This document shows, one piece after another, positions 7,798-16,993 of a stretch of DNA of 38,664 bases (position 1 is its first letter; the number at the start of each line of letters is the position of its first letter). This DNA is from Gammaproteobacteria bacterium (GTDB taxonomy: Bacteria > Pseudomonadota > Gammaproteobacteria > GRL18). Both the position numbers and the translations under genes were made by a program. The notes under the pieces were generated by a model. The model ran no database searches, was not told where the DNA came from, and worked only from the letters and a program-made list of their open reading frames with translations. Location of the stretch: assembly GCA_026196615.1 (NCBI GenBank), contig JAPHSW010000076.1:1-38664 (forward strand), in the 5' to 3' direction.

Positions 7798-10700
7798 TCA
7801 AATGATAGCCTTCCATTTTTTTTCTAATCGTTTTACTGATACTGGCTGAGCTGTTTTTAATTCTTGTGAAAACAATGAAATTCTAAGCTCTTCAATTAAC
7901 CATCGATATTCTTCTAACTGAACTTCTGAAAAAAATAAAGCTTCAGGAGTATTTTTATCTTCTTTCAAAAACTGGCACTTACTTTCATATTTTTCCCAAA
8001 GAGGTGTAACCTGTATTTGGTTTAACCCATCTCGTCGATGATCACTTTTTGCCTTATCCAGACGGGTTATCATTCCCTTAAAATATCGGGGCAAACGTTT
8101 TAACCAAATAAGCGGTGTCTTTGCTATAAACCCTTTATATATCAATCGGCTTTGCTGGCTTTTAATATCAGCCAAAGCATTAACTAAGTTAAACGGAATA
8201 TTTCCTTTGAGTTGTTTACTTAAAGCTTGATTGGCTTCCAGGGCATTCAAAACAGCTTGACTGATATCTGTTTTATTTTGCTCCATAGAATTCTTAACTG
8301 CCAAAGTAATGAGTTCAAAGGACTCTTTATCTCTAATAGTATTAATTTTTATAGCACCCAAAGGATCTTTTTCTACACTTTCACGAATACCATTGAGTAA
8401 AATCCCATCGACTATGTCCTGTTTTAAATCAGTACAAGAGCCGTAGGGTGTAAATAGAAGACAGGCTTTATCAATATAAGGTAATTGTTTTTGTAAAAGT
8501 TTTAACTCTTTTTTCAACACGATTTTTAATAGTCGATAAATCCCCTGCCCATGATTGTCATCAGCCATTTTTTTCTGATCATATAGTTTTATTGCCACAC
8601 TTTCTCCTTCATCCTTTAATCCCGGATAAAGTGTCATTGTCATACCATGACGTTCAAGTGTCAGCTCTTCAGGTAAAGGTTCAAAGTCCCAGTTTATTAT
8701 TCCCTGACGCTCAATGGTATTATCAATCCCACCAAAACCATCTTTTGTTTTTTCCAACTGCTCCAGTGCTTTTTCACCCCACTGTTGCTTTAAAATAGTT
8801 AAATTTCGACTACTATCCAGTTCATTTCCATCTTTATCAATAATTTTAAAATTCATTTTTAAATGTTCAGGGATTCGTTGTTCAAAATCAGCATGAGCAT
8901 CCTTTCCCATTTCATGATCCAATTGATTTGATAAAGTGTAAGACAGTTTAGATTTTAAAAATTCAAGTAATTGTTCAATAAGTTGACCTTCGCGAAACTG
9001 TTTTTGTTCAAGAAAAGCTGTCACCGTATCTGGCACCGGTACAAATTGCTTGCGGATTACTTTTGGTAAAGCACGTAACAACAAGGTTATTTTTTCTCGA
9101 ATCAATCCTGGAACTAACCAATCAAAAACATCTTCATCCAGTTGATTAATTATGGTTAAAGGAAATGCCACAGTGACACCATCCAATTCATGTCCAGGTA
9201 AAAAATGATATTCAAGTGGTAGTTGTAAGTCTCTGTTGATAATGGTCGGAGGATATAACTCATCAGAAATATGATCGGCATCTTTTTTGAGCAAATCAGA
9301 TTGCTCTAATTGCAAATAATCAGGCTCTTTTTTTTCAACTTTTTTTCGCCATTGCTCAAAAGCAGCTCGAGTATAAATAAAGTTATTTTGCTCATGCTGG
9401 ATACGTTGTTGGTAGAATTCAAAAATAGCCAAATCATCTACCAATAAATCTTTACGCCGTGATTTATGCTCTAAGTGCTCCAGTTCATTAATCAGTGCAA
9501 GATTATATTTTATAAAACGAGGTGTTTTGCGATTTTGATCCTTATATTCTCCTGTCACCAAAGCATCTCTGATAAAAATTTCCTGGGAGACTTCAGGATC
9601 AATAGGCCCATAGTTCACTTTCTTTTTAGCATTAATCACTAAACCATAAAGGCTGACTTTACTCCATGCTGAAACCTGGCCTGTTTTCTCTTCCCAAAAC
9701 GGTTCATAGTAATGATGTTTTAACAAATGCTGTGCTTGTTGTTCCAGCCAGAGCGGTTCAATACTTGCAACCGTTCGAGCATATACAGCAGAAGTTTCAA
9801 CAATCTCTGCGGACATTAGCCATTTTGGTTTACGTTTGTATAGACGTGAACCAGGAAAAATACCAAAGCGCATATTACGTGCACCAAGATACACATTTTT
9901 ATCTTCTTTGGAGCCAATATTGCCTAGAAAACCAGTCAAAAGAGCTTGATGTATTGATGCATAATCCAGTTTATCTTCGTCTTCCTTGATTTTTTCCACG
10001 TTGAGAGAAGGCAAATCATTAAATTTAAATCCTAATTCTTTCGCCTGAGTATACAGCTGTTGGTAAAGTTCTCGCCATTCACGCATACGCATAAAGGAAA
10101 GAAAGTTTGCTTTACAATATTTCCGTAACTTATTTTGTGTCAGATGTTTTCGTTGAGCTTCGTAAGTCAGCCATAAATTCAAAAAAGTAAAAAAGTCAGA
10201 ACGTTTACTGGCATATTGCGCATGTTTTTCATCTGCCGCCTGTTGCTTATCTGATGGCCTTTCCCTTGGGTCCTGACAACTCAAAGCGGAGGCAATAATT
10301 AAAACTTCTGATAATACATTTTGCTCCTGACCCGCAATAATAATTCGACCAATTTTAGGATCCACAGAAAAACGAGCTAAAGAGCGGCCAATATTCGTTA
10401 ACTGGCGCGATGGGTTAATAGCTCCTAACTGTTCTAATAAAAGAAAACCATCATTAATTTGTTTCGCAGAAGGTTTTTCTAAAAAAGGAAAGGCTTTGAT
10501 ATCTCCAAGTTTCAAAGACAACATTTGTAAAATCACCTGAGCCAAATTGGTTCTCAGCAATTCGGGCTCGGTAAAACCAGGACGTTGATCATGATCTTGC
10601 TCACTATAAAGACGAATAGCAATACCATCACTGACCCGCCCACAACGACCACTACGTTGACGTGCAGAGGCTTGCGATACTTTTTCAATGGGTAAACGCT

Positions 10701-11883
10701 GGATTTTGTGACGCACACTATAGCGACTAATGCGTGCCAATCCGGTATCAATCACATAACGAATACCAGGTACAGTCAAAGAAGTTTCTGCCACATTCGT
10801 TGCCAGAACTATTCGTCGACCACTATGTCCGGAAAAAATTCGACTTTGTTCACCAGGAGACAAACGCGCATAGAGTGGTAAAATTTCTGTATGGTCTGGG
10901 TGGTGTTTACGTAAAGCTTCAGCTGATTCTCGTATTTCTCTCTCACCCGATAAAAAAACCAGAATATCACCTTCTGATTCTAAAGCCAGCTCATCCACAG
11001 CTGACACAATCCCTTCCACCATATCGCCATCTTCTTCCAGAGATTGATAACGAATTTCAACAGGATAAGTTCTACCTGAGACCTCAATCACAGGGGCATT
11101 ATTAAAAAATTTGGAAAATCGTTCCGTATCAATTGTCGCTGAAGTAATAATGACTTTCAGATCAGGTCGTCTGGGAAGTAATTGTTTGATATAGCCAAGT
11201 AAAAAATCAATATTAAGACTGCGTTCATGAGCTTCATCAATAATTATTGTGTCGTAGCGATTGAGAAAGCGATCAGTCTGAGTTTCAGCCAGCAAAATAC
11301 CATCTGTCATCAATTTAACATAAGTTTCTTCACGAGACTTATCACTAAAACGGACTTTAAAGCCCACTTTTTCACCCAGAGGAGTATTTAATTCCTGGGC
11401 AATGCGACTCGCCACACTTCTTGCTGCTAAGCGACGTGGCTGAGTATGAGCAATTTGTCCATTAACTCCCTGCCCAATACTAAGTGCAATTTTAGGCAAC
11501 TGAGTTGTTTTTCCTGATCCTGTTTCACCAGCTACCACAACAACTTGATGTTTAGATAACATTTGCTGTATTTTCTGTAGTTTTCTAGAAACTGGTAGTT
11601 CATTTGGAAAACTTGGTTTTGGTAGTTTTTTTCTTCGCTGCTCAACTTTTTTTATAGATTGTATAATTTTTTTCTCACAATCACTCAGTAACTTACTAAG
11701 TTGGCTAATAAGCTTATCATTAGGTGATGTTTGCTCTTTTTTAACCAACTTTTTTAATAGGCTATAAGATTTGTCTAGTTGCTTTTTAAGTGGAAAGCGA
11801 TCAAACAAATAACAATCCTTTATTTGACTCTGAAGGGATTGATGTTGTTGTTTATATTGATTGTAAGATGTGCTCTGGTTCAT
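7798..11883 (-). CDS. hrpA: ATP-dependent RNA helicase HrpA (DEAH/DExH box)
   Basis: This 1361-residue protein has the full length and order of bacterial HrpA. Walker A is GETGSGKTT (119-127), the DEAH box is IIIDEAHERS (216-219), SAT motif III is ITSATID near 246, and the helicase C motifs LATNVAETSLTVPGIRYVIDTG and QRSGRCGRV lie near 365-415. The ratchet/OB region follows, then the long C-terminal DUF3418 domain typical of HrpA. It is a cytoplasmic 3'-5' RNA helicase; in E. coli HrpA is linked to mRNA processing and the rescue of stalled ribosomes. It is monocistronic. The reading frame is intact throughout. No strong ribosome binding site precedes the ATG. Confidence 0.96.
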   Translation of the reverse strand: MNQSTSYNQYKQQHQSLQSQIKDCYLFDRFPLKKQLDKSYSLLKKLVKKEQTSPNDKLISQLSKLLSDCEKKIIQSIKKVEQRRKKLPKPSFPNELPVSRKLQKIQQMLSKHQVVVVAGETGSGKTTQLPKIALSIGQGVNGQIAHTQPRRLAARSVASRIAQELNTPLGEKVGFKVRFSDKSREETYVKLMTDGILLAETQTDRFLNRYDTIIIDEAHERSLNIDFLLGYIKQLLPRRPDLKVIITSATIDTERFSKFFNNAPVIEVSGRTYPVEIRYQSLEEDGDMVEGIVSAVDELALESEGDILVFLSGEREIRESAEALRKHHPDHTEILPLYARLSPGEQSRIFSGHSGRRIVLATNVAETSLTVPGIRYVIDTGLARISRYSVRHKIQRLPIEKVSQASARQRSGRCGRVSDGIAIRLYSEQDHDQRPGFTEPELLRTNLAQVILQMLSLKLGDIKAFPFLEKPSAKQINDGFLLLEQLGAINPSRQLTNIGRSLARFSVDPKIGRIIIAGQEQNVLSEVLIIASALSCQDPRERPSDKQQAADEKHAQYASKRSDFFTFLNLWLTYEAQRKHLTQNKLRKYCKANFLSFMRMREWRELYQQLYTQAKELGFKFNDLPSLNVEKIKEDEDKLDYASIHQALLTGFLGNIGSKEDKNVYLGARNMRFGIFPGSRLYKRKPKWLMSAEIVETSAVYARTVASIEPLWLEQQAQHLLKHHYYEPFWEEKTGQVSAWSKVSLYGLVINAKKKVNYGPIDPEVSQEIFIRDALVTGEYKDQNRKTPRFIKYNLALINELEHLEHKSRRKDLLVDDLAIFEFYQQRIQHEQNNFIYTRAAFEQWRKKVEKKEPDYLQLEQSDLLKKDADHISDELYPPTIINRDLQLPLEYHFLPGHELDGVTVAFPLTIINQLDEDVFDWLVPGLIREKITLLLRALPKVIRKQFVPVPDTVTAFLEQKQFREGQLIEQLLEFLKSKLSYTLSNQLDHEMGKDAHADFEQRIPEHLKMNFKIIDKDGNELDSSRNLTILKQQWGEKALEQLEKTKDGFGGIDNTIERQGIINWDFEPLPEELTLERHGMTMTLYPGLKDEGESVAIKLYDQKKMADDNHGQGIYRLLKIVLKKELKLLQKQLPYIDKACLLFTPYGSCTDLKQDIVDGILLNGIRESVEKDPLGAIKINTIRDKESFELITLAVKNSMEQNKTDISQAVLNALEANQALSKQLKGNIPFNLVNALADIKSQQSRLIYKGFIAKTPLIWLKRLPRYFKGMITRLDKAKSDHRRDGLNQIQVTPLWEKYESKCQFLKEDKNTPEALFFSEVQLEEYRWLIEELRISLFSQELKTAQPVSVKRLEKKWKAII

Positions 11884-12038
11884 GTTTTTTAAATATTTAC
11901 ATTATTCTTTTAGATTAAAAACAGATTATAACCGAACTGGTTCAAAAAACTTTGACTTCGCTATTTGTTTTTGGACGGTTTCTGCTAGAATTAAAAGATA
12001 AATCCCTGACAAAAAACCTGAATGCTATAAAAAATTTC

Positions 12039-12102
12039 GACTGTAAAGTACAGTCAACCAGCATGCAGAAATATTCAAGGTCTGGAAAAGCCCCACCTTG
12101 AA
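12039..12102 (+). promoter_or_regulatory. Two tandem hairpins in the leader of the cNMP/coiled-coil gene
   Basis: GACTGTA at 12039-12045 pairs with TACAGTC at 12049-12055 (3-base loop). TTCAAGGT at 12074-12081 pairs with ACCTTGAA at 12095-12102 (13-base loop). Both lie just upstream of the GGAG site at 12116-12119. They could be an operator plus a leader structure. No known riboswitch is recognised. Confidence 0.4.
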
Positions 12103-12126
12103 AAGACTGGTAATCGGAGTAGTTAG

Positions 12127-15100
12127 ATGGCTGCCATGCCTAATCTTGATGTTAATGTTGTAAAAAAATTCAAACCGTTAGATTCTTTGAGCGTTGATAA
12201 GGTTCAAGAAGTTATTGATAAATCAGCTGTTCAGAAGATTCCTGCTGGGCGGATGCTTTTTAAACGTGGCGATAAAGATAAGTGGACCGTTTATCTATTA
12301 TCTGGAAAAGTTGAATTAAAACATGCGGATGACTCAAAACAAACCATTGAAGCCAATACAGCTGACGCTCAAGTCGCCATTGCCAACGAAATCCCACGTC
12401 CTTCATCTGCAAAAGCCAAAACTGATATCAGTATTCTGATTATTGACCGCGATTTGCTGGATATTTTACTCAATTGGAATGCACCATCAAGTATCGAAGT
12501 CTCTGATTTAGATGATGAAGATGAAGATTGGATGACCCGATTTTTACAATCCAATGCTTTTTTGCAACTCCCAGCATCTAACATTCAGGCCTTAATGATG
12601 CGCCTGGTTGAAACCCCTTTAGCTCAAGGTTCAACCGTTATTAAAGAAAATGATGATAATGATGATAAATTTTATATTATTCAACAAGGTCGTTGTCTGG
12701 TCACCAAAACAAATACCAACACAGGAGAAGAAGTTACTTTAGCTGAATTACGCTTAGGAGACGGTTTTGGTGAAGAAGCTCTAATCACTGGTGGTACTCG
12801 TGGTGCGAGTGTAACCATGAAAACAGACGGTGTCATACTGTCTCTAGACAAAAAAGACTTTATTGATCTTCTTGTTTCACCACTCATTCATCGTATTGAG
12901 CAAGAGGAGGCAGTTTCACTTGATCAATCAAAGTTCCAACTTGTCGATATCAGAAATGAGGACGAATTTGCAGTTAATGGCCTGCCAAATAGTCATAATA
13001 TTCCAATTAACCTAATCCGAACACAATTAGGAAAAATAGCAGCAGACAAACATTATATCCTTTATTCTGGTCATGAAAATCGTAGTATCGCTGGTGCCTT
13101 TTTGTTTATTCAACAAGGTTATGAGTGCTCTATTATTGAAGGAGGTATTGGTGAAGCCGACATTTCAACTCAACCTAATAAATCCAAGCCAGCAGAAAAA
13201 ACAGTCACTAGAAATGAACCTAAAGCAAAAGCAGTAACCTCTGCCCCAGAAGTTAAAAAGGCCAGTCCTCAAAAAATTGAAAAGCCTCTTGCCTCAAGTT
13301 CAGCTCAAAGCACGCCAACACCATCTGATCGTCGCCATGAAACACTAACTTCTCCTGAAGTTGAAGCAGCACGAAAAAAAGCAGAAGCACAATCAAAACA
13401 ATTGAATATTGCTGAATCCGCTCGGAAAGAAGCAGAAGGAATGGCTGCGGATTTAAGAAACGAAGCACATGAAGCACTGAAAAAGGCAGAACAGGAAGCT
13501 AAACGAGCACAACAAGCTGAACTTGCTCTTAAAACAGCCCAACTCAAGGCAGTCCAGTTGGAAGCTCAACAAGAAGAGCAGGGACAATCATCTCAGGAAC
13601 TGGATAAAATTAAACAACTGGTGGAGGAAGAAACTCGTCTGAAAGCCGAAGCTGAAGCCTCACGTCAAAAAGCAGAACAAGAAGCAGAAAGTTTACGCCT
13701 TGAGGCAGAGTCTGCTCGTAAATTAGCAGAAAAAGAAGCACTTCGAGCAACTGAAGCAGAAGCTGCTCGCAAAGAAGCAGAAGAAAAAGCAAAAGAGCTT
13801 CATAAAGAAGCTTTACAAAAAAAATCAGATGAAGTCGACAACGCATTATCAAAAGCCAAGTCGGAAGCAGAACGCGCAGAAAGTGCTGAACTTGAAGCCA
13901 GCCGTCTAAAAGAAGAGTCTGAACAAGCTCTTCAGAAAGCAGAAACTGAAGCCAAACGAGCTGAAGCAGCAGAACAGGCAAGAAAAGATGCTGAAGAAGC
14001 CATTCGCCAGGCCAGTCAGGAACAATTAAGCGAGAAAGAAGCCGCTTTAGAAGAAGCTAAAAAACAATCTCAAGAAGAAGCTAAGCGTGCTGAACAAGCC
14101 ATTGAAGAAGCAGAAAGAGTCAGACAAGAAGCCGAGCAAGCTTTAAAACAATCAGAAGAACTGGCTAAACTCTCTTCTCAAGCTGAAACCGAATTGTTAA
14201 ATGCCAAAAATGAAATTGAGCGCCTGAGAAAAGATGCTGATGCTCGTCAGCATGCAGAAATTCATGAAGCTCGAATAAAAGCTCAAGAAGAGAAAGAACG
14301 AGCAGAAAAAATTGATGCTGATAGAGAGGCCGCTTTAGCTGAAGTTGAACGTCTTAAACAGGAAATGCAAGAAGCCAAAGCTCAAATGGCTTCAGAGCTG
14401 GAAAAACAGCAGCAGGAACAAGTCGAATTACAAGAACAACAGTTTGGTCACATAAAGTCTTCCGCTGAAGACGAAATTCTGCATATGAAAGCAGAAATGG
14501 ATGCTGCTCAGGAGGCTCTCTCAGAAGAATATGCTCGCTTGAGTATGGAACAAGAAGCTGCATTGCAAGAAAAAATAAATCAGGCTCAAAAAGATGCCGA
14601 TCAGCATGAAAACGAACGCCTGGCAGCAGAACAAGCTCGTCAAGATGCTCAAGGAGAAATGCAGCGGCTGGCAGAGCAAATGAAAAATGAAAAAGCGGAA
14701 CGTGAAGAGCAGGAAAAATTACGTTCAGCTGAACTTGCTGAAGCACAGCAACGAATAGAAAGTGCCAATGAACGAGCCCAGGCCGCAGAAATTGCCCGTA
14801 AAGAATTTGAGGATGAACTAGAGCAGGTTAAAGCCGAAACAATCCAGACCAGAGAAGAGATGGAACAACTGCGTCAAAATATGGCTCAAGAAATCGAATC
14901 AGAGCGTCAGGAACTTGAGGCAGCTGTTTTAAAACAACGGGAAGATATGGCCAATGAAATTGAATTGGAACGTAAAGAACTTGAGGCAACCGTTTTAAAA
15001 CAGCGTCAGCAATTGGAGTTAGAAAAGGCTTCACTAGAAGAAGAAGCTCAAAAACTTGAAGAAGAAGCGATTAAATATCAACAGGAAATTTTTGCTTTTA

Positions 15101-15693
15101 AAGAGCAAGTTGAAGCAGCTAAGCAAGAAGCTCTTGATGAAGCAGAAGAACTTCGAACACAAAAAGAAGCGTTAAAAAAACAAACTGAAGAAGAAACCAG
15201 AAAATTAAAAGAACAGTTAGAAAGTGCTCGTCAAGATGCTGAAAAAGAGGTCAAAGAACTTAAGAAGCAAAAGTTAGAATTGGAAAAACAAGCCAGGGAA
15301 GAAGCTCTCGAACTTAAAGATCAACTGGAGCAGATCCAAATTAATAAAACACTTCAGGAGCAATCTATTGCCCTACAAAGAAGTGAGTTGGAACGTATGC
15401 AATCTGAAGCAGACAATGCTCGTAACCAACTAGAAGCTGAGTCACTACGCTCTCGTGAAATAGAGCGCCAAAATGCTTTACTTAGAGCTAAAGAGGAAGC
15501 AAGAAAGCAAGCCATCGAAGAAGCAAAACGTCGTCGTGAACAGCTTTTGGGCAAAACTCAAGAACCAGTGCCTACCGTTCAAGAAGAAGTCGCTCCCCCT
15601 GTTTTAAAAACATCTGTATCAGACTCAGACAGCTCTGTTCACGATGATCTAAAAGCAGCTTATGACTCAATAAAAAAAGAGAATGGCGCATAG
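12127..15693 (+). CDS. Double cyclic-nucleotide-binding / rhodanese / giant coiled-coil protein
   Basis: This 1188-residue protein has a degenerate cNMP-binding domain at about 15-115 and a second at about 140-255. The second has a recognisable phosphate-binding cassette, FGEEALITGGTRGASV at 214-229, with Glu216 and Arg225. A rhodanese domain follows (about 263-347), in which the active-site Cys is replaced by Ser314 (YSGHENRS), so sulfurtransferase activity is unlikely. After a Pro/Ser linker (350-408) comes an uninterrupted charged coiled coil of roughly 720 residues (about 410-1130), rich in EAE/KAE/RKEAE heptads, with an in-frame 66-bp duplication around 14911-15005. There is no signal peptide or membrane segment. 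GGAG precedes the ATG. The architecture suggests a cytoplasmic filament or scaffold gated by a nucleotide. It heads a plausible operon with yigZ, syd and a PP2C phosphatase. Confidence 0.85.
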   Translation: MAAMPNLDVNVVKKFKPLDSLSVDKVQEVIDKSAVQKIPAGRMLFKRGDKDKWTVYLLSGKVELKHADDSKQTIEANTADAQVAIANEIPRPSSAKAKTDISILIIDRDLLDILLNWNAPSSIEVSDLDDEDEDWMTRFLQSNAFLQLPASNIQALMMRLVETPLAQGSTVIKENDDNDDKFYIIQQGRCLVTKTNTNTGEEVTLAELRLGDGFGEEALITGGTRGASVTMKTDGVILSLDKKDFIDLLVSPLIHRIEQEEAVSLDQSKFQLVDIRNEDEFAVNGLPNSHNIPINLIRTQLGKIAADKHYILYSGHENRSIAGAFLFIQQGYECSIIEGGIGEADISTQPNKSKPAEKTVTRNEPKAKAVTSAPEVKKASPQKIEKPLASSSAQSTPTPSDRRHETLTSPEVEAARKKAEAQSKQLNIAESARKEAEGMAADLRNEAHEALKKAEQEAKRAQQAELALKTAQLKAVQLEAQQEEQGQSSQELDKIKQLVEEETRLKAEAEASRQKAEQEAESLRLEAESARKLAEKEALRATEAEAARKEAEEKAKELHKEALQKKSDEVDNALSKAKSEAERAESAELEASRLKEESEQALQKAETEAKRAEAAEQARKDAEEAIRQASQEQLSEKEAALEEAKKQSQEEAKRAEQAIEEAERVRQEAEQALKQSEELAKLSSQAETELLNAKNEIERLRKDADARQHAEIHEARIKAQEEKERAEKIDADREAALAEVERLKQEMQEAKAQMASELEKQQQEQVELQEQQFGHIKSSAEDEILHMKAEMDAAQEALSEEYARLSMEQEAALQEKINQAQKDADQHENERLAAEQARQDAQGEMQRLAEQMKNEKAEREEQEKLRSAELAEAQQRIESANERAQAAEIARKEFEDELEQVKAETIQTREEMEQLRQNMAQEIESERQELEAAVLKQREDMANEIELERKELEATVLKQRQQLELEKASLEEEAQKLEEEAIKYQQEIFAFKEQVEAAKQEALDEAEELRTQKEALKKQTEEETRKLKEQLESARQDAEKEVKELKKQKLELEKQAREEALELKDQLEQIQINKTLQEQSIALQRSELERMQSEADNARNQLEAESLRSREIERQNALLRAKEEARKQAIEEAKRRREQLLGKTQEPVPTVQEEVAPPVLKTSVSDSDSSVHDDLKAAYDSIKKENGA

Positions 15694-15742
15694 TAATTCC
15701 AATAGTCCGTCCTGACAATAGAAACTATCAAGCTTAATCTTT

Positions 15743-16378
15743 ATGCCGGAGACTACACGCTACTCTGTTCCTGCTAAAGCAATTGAAGTCGTTACTGAAA
15801 TCAAACGCAGCCGTTTTATTGCCCATATTGCACATTGCAGTAACACAGAAGAAGCTTTTAGCGTCATTGAGCAAGCTAAAAAACACTATCCTGATGCCCG
15901 TCATCACTGTTGGGCCTTTATAGCCTGCCCTCCCTTATCCTCGTCAGCCGTACGCTTTTGTGATGACGGAGAGCCTTCAGGAACAGCGGGAAGGCCGATA
16001 CTGAATGTTCTTCAACATAGCCATTATGGTGAAATAGTCTGTGTTGTCAGCCGCTATTTTGGAGGTATAAAATTAGGGGCAGGAGGACTAGTCCGCGCTT
16101 ATAACAACAGCACTCAGGCAGCTTTAGAAAAATTAGTCATTAAAGAAGTTGTCGAGCTTTCAACAATTCAAATTCAATTTTCCTATGCTTTTGAATCATC
16201 AATACGACATTATCTTGAATCAATGAATATCATGCTCCATCATGTAGACTATCAGGAATTGATCATTTTTCATTTAAATATTGAAAAGATACTGATACCA
16301 CAAATGATGCAGCAAGTTAGTAACCTGTGCAAAGGTAATGTATTATTAATCAATCCTGAATCATTAAACGAAAACTAA
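15743..16378 (+). CDS. yigZ: YigZ/IMPACT family protein (UPF0029)
   Basis: This 211-residue protein matches the bacterial YigZ family, related to eukaryotic IMPACT. The signature FCDDGEPSGTAGRPILNVLQ lies at 72-91, with VVSRYFGGIKLGAGGLVRAY at 101-120. The smaller C-terminal ferredoxin-like DUF1949 domain covers about 140-205. The family is implicated in translation or nucleic-acid-related functions, but the biochemical role is not settled. The start at 15743 has a poor ribosome binding site, 49 bases after the coiled-coil gene. Translation may be weak or depend on readthrough. syd follows after 3 bases. Confidence 0.92.
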   Translation: MPETTRYSVPAKAIEVVTEIKRSRFIAHIAHCSNTEEAFSVIEQAKKHYPDARHHCWAFIACPPLSSSAVRFCDDGEPSGTAGRPILNVLQHSHYGEIVCVVSRYFGGIKLGAGGLVRAYNNSTQAALEKLVIKEVVELSTIQIQFSYAFESSIRHYLESMNIMLHHVDYQELIIFHLNIEKILIPQMMQQVSNLCKGNVLLINPESLNEN

Positions 16379-16381
16379 CGA

Positions 16382-16984
16382 ATGTCCAGCATAAACACAA
16401 ACAATAATTCATCTGAAGCAAAGAAATTTAGCAATTGTCTGGATAATTTTTTTAAGCGTTTTATCAATACAATACATGCTGAAACAGGCAAATTACCTAT
16501 TATTCAATATGAACCTGATTGGCCCTCAGTCTGTCAACAAGGAGAGCCATTTCTCACGGAAGAAATGATTAATTCTATCTATTGGCAACCAATACAAAGA
16601 GAGTCTAATAATGCCTTATCAGGCCTTGAAAAAGCACTGGATATTGAAATACATCAAGATTTAAAGATCTTTTTTAGCCATTATTGGTCTGAACAAATAG
16701 ATACGATTTACCAGCAAGGCAATTTAACCCTGCTGTTTGTATGGAACCAGACAGATATGGATCGACTGATTGAAAATCAAATTGGTCATGCTTTAAATAA
16801 AATTCGTAATAAACAAACACTCACATTTTTTATTGCATGTACTGATTCAGACTATATCATCAGTCTTGAAAATGATTCAGGACAGGTTGTTCTTGAACGT
16901 CCAGGTTATCCAGCAGAAAAAGTACTGGCAAGCAATTTAACCCAATTTATCAATGAGCTGGAATACGGCAAATTATCATCCTAA
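16382..16984 (+). CDS. syd: Syd, SecY-interacting protein
   Basis: This 200-residue protein fits Syd, a soluble protein that binds the cytoplasmic face of SecY and can act as a quality check on the SecYEG translocon. Landmarks shared with E. coli Syd are YWQP (about 57-60), the ALDIEIH..LKIFF segment, NLTLLFVWNQTDMDRLIENQIGH (conserved ENLIGH-like block) and the C-terminal LASNLTQFINEL (about 181-192) matching LASNLAEFLNQL. It is about 20 residues longer than the E. coli protein at the N-terminus. It is only 3 bases downstream of yigZ and 9 bases upstream of the PP2C gene, so co-transcription is likely. Confidence 0.9.
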   Translation: MSSINTNNNSSEAKKFSNCLDNFFKRFINTIHAETGKLPIIQYEPDWPSVCQQGEPFLTEEMINSIYWQPIQRESNNALSGLEKALDIEIHQDLKIFFSHYWSEQIDTIYQQGNLTLLFVWNQTDMDRLIENQIGHALNKIRNKQTLTFFIACTDSDYIISLENDSGQVVLERPGYPAEKVLASNLTQFINELEYGKLSS

Positions 16985-16993
16985 GATAGACTT

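Noticed and set aside
9666-11105. ORFs opposite hrpA (for example 9666-9989 and 10734-11105)
   Set aside because: They lie wholly inside an intact, strongly conserved helicase gene and show no family features or start sites.
13253-15554. Several minus-strand ORFs of 66-130 residues across the coiled-coil gene
   Set aside because: They are Leu-rich shadows created by the reverse complement of GAA/GCA/CAA codons in the coiled coil.
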